Assembly: GCA_016301965.1 (NCBI GenBank)
Contig: JAEDOO010000009.1
Location: 1 to 25,235 of the forward strand
Direction of reading: 5' to 3'
Source of the DNA: Lachnospiraceae bacterium
GTDB lineage: Bacteria; Bacillota; Clostridia; Lachnospirales; Lachnospiraceae
DNA: 25,235 nucleotides
Numbering within the stretch: position 1 is the stretch's first letter; the number at the start of each line of letters is the position of its first letter. Under the pieces are notes generated by a model, which searched no databases, was not told the origin of the DNA, and worked only from the letters and a program-made list of their open reading frames with translations. Positions 22,570 to 25,235 of this stretch are shown piece after piece. Both the position numbers and the translations under genes were made by a program.

Positions 22570-23580
22570 ATGTTGACACCAAAAGAAAATCTGTTAGAGG
22601 CGCTTAAATTTGACAAAGGCCGTCCGGAATGTTTGCCCAATGACTGGACAATGTGCAGGGGCATTGCGGGGGACCCGATCTTTAAACTGGTGAGAGGTAA
22701 TCGTGTGCGTGGTACCGAGTCTTTTGACCAGTGGGGAACCAAAATTCTGTTCCCGGAGGATGCACCGGCAGCAGTTCCGTACGTTACCCCTGAGAATCAG
22801 GTAATCAAAGACATTACTGAGTGGAAGAAATATGTGAAAGCTCCGGATCTTAGAGCTAAATGTTCCGAAGGCTGGGAAACGGCCATCGAGAATGTAAAGA
22901 AGATCGATCATGACAAACACGTTTCTATGGTGATCATGGGAACCGGTATCTTCGAACAGCTGCACATGCTGATGACATTTGAAGATACACTGATGAATAT
23001 GCTTCTTGAACCGGAAGCCATGCAGGATCTGATCGATTATATCTGTGAATATCGTCTGACATATATGCAGATGATCGTTGAGAATCTGCATCCGGATATG
23101 ATCGTTTCTCATGATGACTGGGGTTCACGTTCCAATCTGTTCTTCTCCCTGGATACCTGGAGAGAGCTGTTTAAAGAGCCCTATAAGAAGCTGTATGACT
23201 ACCTGCATTCCGAGAATGTGATCGTTATGCATCATGGCGATTCTTATATGGAGCCGTTAGTAGAGGATATGGCAGACATCGGTGTAGATATCTGGCAGGG
23301 TGTGCTTAATACCAACAATATCGCCGCAATTTCCGAGAAGGTCGGAGACAGAATGCTTCTGATGGGCGGTGTTGATTCTGTTATTGACCGAGTGGATGCT
23401 ACAGAGGAAGAAATCCGCAAAGAGACAAGAAGAGCTTTGGATGAGTACGGTAAACTTAAAGGTTTCTGGCCGGGAATTACATATGGCGGCCCCGGAACCA
23501 TTTATCCGGAAGTTGGCGCAACAATTATTGACGAGATCAACAAATACAATATGGAACATTACGGAGTGGCTATTTATTAA
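22570..23580 (+). CDS. URO-D superfamily protein (corrinoid methyltransferase-like), copy B
   Basis: A 336-residue paralogue of the protein at 18109, of the same length and with the same landmarks: VSHDDWGSRSNLFFSLDTWR, IVMHHGDSYMEPLVEDM, VDIWQGVL, LLMGGVD and ATEEEIRKETRRA. Clear divergence in the N-terminal third and loss of both C-terminal cysteines (FWPGITYGGPGTIYP instead of FIPCITYGAPGC) suggest a different substrate or a non-equivalent step rather than a recent duplication. The start at 22570 is chosen because GAGGAGG lies 8 nt upstream; the in-frame ATG at 22534 sits at the end of the -10 box and so is not usable. It has its own promoter and candidate operator, and the transporter gene follows. 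Confidence 0.8.
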   Translation: MLTPKENLLEALKFDKGRPECLPNDWTMCRGIAGDPIFKLVRGNRVRGTESFDQWGTKILFPEDAPAAVPYVTPENQVIKDITEWKKYVKAPDLRAKCSEGWETAIENVKKIDHDKHVSMVIMGTGIFEQLHMLMTFEDTLMNMLLEPEAMQDLIDYICEYRLTYMQMIVENLHPDMIVSHDDWGSRSNLFFSLDTWRELFKEPYKKLYDYLHSENVIVMHHGDSYMEPLVEDMADIGVDIWQGVLNTNNIAAISEKVGDRMLLMGGVDSVIDRVDATEEEIRKETRRALDEYGKLKGFWPGITYGGPGTIYPEVGATIIDEINKYNMEHYGVAIY

Positions 23581-23613
23581 GCAAAGGTCATTGATGCTTT
23601 GTAATTAAAATCG

Positions 23614-23644
23614 GCGGAGGGTGAGATGTGACCCTCCGCGTTTG
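23614..23644 (+). terminator. Hairpin after URO-D copy B
   Basis: GCGGAGGGT (23614-23622) pairs perfectly with ACCCTCCGC (23631-23639), followed by GTTTG. The T-tract is weak, so partial read-through into the transporter gene is likely. Confidence 0.6.
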
Positions 23645-23675
23645 GGTTAAAGGCAAAAAAAGAGGAGGGGGATTT

Positions 23676-25109
23676 ATGAAGTCAGAAAGCTCAGGCGCTG
23701 TTGTTAAAGCGACACCGAGACAACTGGCAGGTATTGTGGCAGCAGTGATCGTTTTGATCGGCATGCATTTTGTGCCGACGACGGAGATGATGCCGTTGGC
23801 AGCCAGAAACACACTGGGGGTTCTCATTGCCGTTATTATTCTGCTGGTATGTGAGACGTTTCCGTTTGGTATCACCTGCCTGACAGCGATATCACTCCTG
23901 TATTTTTTTAAGTGTACCGGTTCGGTTCCGGAGGCACTGACAGGATTTACAAACGCAACACTGTTTTTTGTACTGGCTTCTTTTGGTATATCCGAGGCGT
24001 TGACAGCGGTGCCTGTATCTACCAGACTGTTGTTGGTATTGATGAAAAAATTCGGTCAGAATACAAATCGGCTGCTTTTTGCCGTTATGATGGTGACGGC
24101 GGTTTTATCTTCCGTTATTTCCAATGTGGCAGCGGCTGCTGTATTCATTCCGATCGTTCAGAAGTTTCTTGAGGTGTATGATGACGAGGAGGAAAGAAAA
24201 CGTACCGGTCGGGCATTTATGATCGCGCTTCCTATCGCAAGTATGATTGGCGGCATGATGACACCGGCAGGGTCCTCCATCAATATGCTGGCGATCAGCA
24301 TGCTGGAAAAATATGCGGGTACGACAATAACCTTTGTCCAGTGGATGTGTCTGGGCATCCCGCTGACGGTTATACTGCTTCCGGTTGCATGGATGCTTTT
24401 CATAAAGATCTATAAACCGGCACCTTTGTCGCAGCAGAAAATCTCCAGTTATCTGGATGAAGAAAATAAAATACTTCCACCGAAGATGACGGTAAAAGAA
24501 AAATATGTTCTTTTCATTCTGCTGATCATGCTTGTACTCTGGATCTTAAGCTCCTGGATATCTGTATTGCAGATCACAGCAGTTGCGCTGATCGGTCTGA
24601 TGCTTTATTTTGTGCCCGGGAAAATGCGTATCCTTAACTGGAAACAGTTTCAGCACTGTGTCAGCCTGGAAGCTTTCATTCTCATGGGTACGATGATCTC
24701 CATCGGAAATGTCATTACAGCAAGCGGCTTAAGTGAATGGCTTGGAAACGTTCTGTTTCCGGCAAACTTTGCGGCATCCGGCCTGCTGGCAATTGGATTT
24801 GTGTGTCTTCTGACATTTGTATTGCTGGTGATCATTCCTGTGGCACCGGCACTTGTGGCCATGCTTTCCGGTCCGTTGGTGGCCTTCTGCGTCAGAATCG
24901 GTGTATCACCGGCACTTGCCATGGCAGCATTTGGTCTGTGCGCGGCAAACTGCTATCTGCTTCCACTGGATACTGTTCCGTTGATGACATACGCGACAGG
25001 CTATTACAAGATGTTCGACATGCCAAAGGCTACCGTATGGATCCAGCTGGCAATGATCGTAATCTGTTCATTGTGGCTCATGCTTATGGGAACTGTACTT
25101 GGACTTTGA
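23676..25109 (+). CDS. SLC13/DASS-type anion (carboxylate) transporter
   Basis: A 477-residue membrane protein with about eleven to twelve hydrophobic segments, of the divalent anion:sodium symporter group within the ion transporter superfamily. Characteristic features are the paired signatures VLSSVISNVAAAAVFIPI (Ser149-Asn150) and MMTPAGSSINMLAI (Thr196 to Asn203). They correspond to the SNT and TPxGT/N sodium and carboxylate-binding hairpins of the family. A second-half re-entrant region lies near ASGLSEWLGNVL. Known members import succinate, malate, citrate, tartrate or sulfate. The start at 23676 follows GAGGAGGGGG; an earlier in-frame ATG at 23628 lies in the hairpin and has no site. 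As the last gene of the cluster it probably brings in the substrate or exports a product. Confidence 0.87.
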   Translation: MKSESSGAVVKATPRQLAGIVAAVIVLIGMHFVPTTEMMPLAARNTLGVLIAVIILLVCETFPFGITCLTAISLLYFFKCTGSVPEALTGFTNATLFFVLASFGISEALTAVPVSTRLLLVLMKKFGQNTNRLLFAVMMVTAVLSSVISNVAAAAVFIPIVQKFLEVYDDEEERKRTGRAFMIALPIASMIGGMMTPAGSSINMLAISMLEKYAGTTITFVQWMCLGIPLTVILLPVAWMLFIKIYKPAPLSQQKISSYLDEENKILPPKMTVKEKYVLFILLIMLVLWILSSWISVLQITAVALIGLMLYFVPGKMRILNWKQFQHCVSLEAFILMGTMISIGNVITASGLSEWLGNVLFPANFAASGLLAIGFVCLLTFVLLVIIPVAPALVAMLSGPLVAFCVRIGVSPALAMAAFGLCAANCYLLPLDTVPLMTYATGYYKMFDMPKATVWIQLAMIVICSLWLMLMGTVLGL

Positions 25110-25157
25110 TGAGTATATTTCAATAGAAAAGGGTCTGTTACCGGCAGGCATCCCCCT

Positions 25158-25235
25158 GGTATATATGCAAACTCAGCGCGACTTTAGCGAGCACGACTCC
25201 GAGACTACAGGCTCGGAGCGAGCGCAGTAGGAGCA
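25158..25235 (-). repeat. Long palindromic element, copy 4 (cut by window end)
   Basis: The inner arm motif GGTATATATGCAAAC (25158-25172) is followed by the core in the reverse orientation (25178-25234), which differs from the other copies at one position (TTTAGCG instead of TTTAACG). The second arm lies beyond the window, so the outer arm length is unknown; the preceding CCGGCAGGCATCCCCCT is the probable outer arm. It lies about 50 nt after the transporter gene. Confidence 0.88.

Noticed and set aside
2681..25235. The repeats as a CRISPR array
   Set aside because: Copies are kilobases apart, occur in both orientations and are palindromic with unique arms; there are no regular spacers and no cas genes.

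Overview
The window looks like a chromosomal stretch from an anaerobic Firmicute, most likely a gut Lachnospiraceae (Blautia-like; genus not proven). The grounds are moderate GC, strong GGAGG ribosome binding sites, TTGACA/TATAAT-type promoters, a Gram-positive type DnaK, a NifS/NifU pair, and an old-yellow-enzyme/Fe-S reductase next to corrinoid-type genes. No phage, plasmid or transposase gene is present.

Layout. (1) 56-421: four tRNA genes (Glu, Met, Asp, Leu) closed by a terminator. (2) 546-2662: a uracil salvage operon, uracil permease plus upp, with its own promoter. (3) 2865-6507: an S66 peptidase, a signal-less protein joining a ParB-like segment to a BMP-type ligand-binding domain, and a metallophosphoesterase, closely packed as an operon. 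A small protein of unknown function (6460-6912) runs convergently and overlaps it. (4) 7167-11256: a LysR regulator, a TetR regulator, an orphan DnaK paralogue and a LOG-family phosphoribohydrolase. (5) 11430-13361: an AEC-family permease on the minus strand and a HAD hydrolase. (6) 13600-16192: a LysR regulator, then nifS and a nifU-like scaffold gene for Fe-S cluster assembly. (7) 16333-25109: a PucR regulator divergent from a catabolic cluster made of two paralogous 336-residue URO-D superfamily proteins, an FMN/4Fe-4S/FAD ene-reductase, a cobalamin adenosyltransferase fused to a GlcG-like domain, and an SLC13-type anion transporter. I read this as uptake and anaerobic breakdown of a carboxylated substrate using a corrinoid-linked step and an ene-reduction. 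The substrate cannot be named from sequence.

The most unusual structure is a family of long intergenic palindromes. Four copies (2681, 11269, 12405 and 25158, the last cut by the window end) share a 57-nt core that is identical in three copies and has one change in the fourth. The core is bordered by a semi-conserved inner arm motif near GGTATATATGTAAAC. In the three complete copies, outer arms follow whose sequence is different in every copy yet almost perfectly self-complementary. A fifth palindrome (16202-16300) has the same general design without the core and shares a 13-nt flank with the copy at 12405. This looks like a small mobile or structured-RNA element family that either inserts into hairpins or copies its flanks into inverted repeats.

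A second regulatory signal is a palindromic motif (ACTTGTGCAAAAGT type) upstream of both URO-D genes, a candidate binding site for the neighbouring PucR regulator. Positions 1-55 show nothing I can assign.
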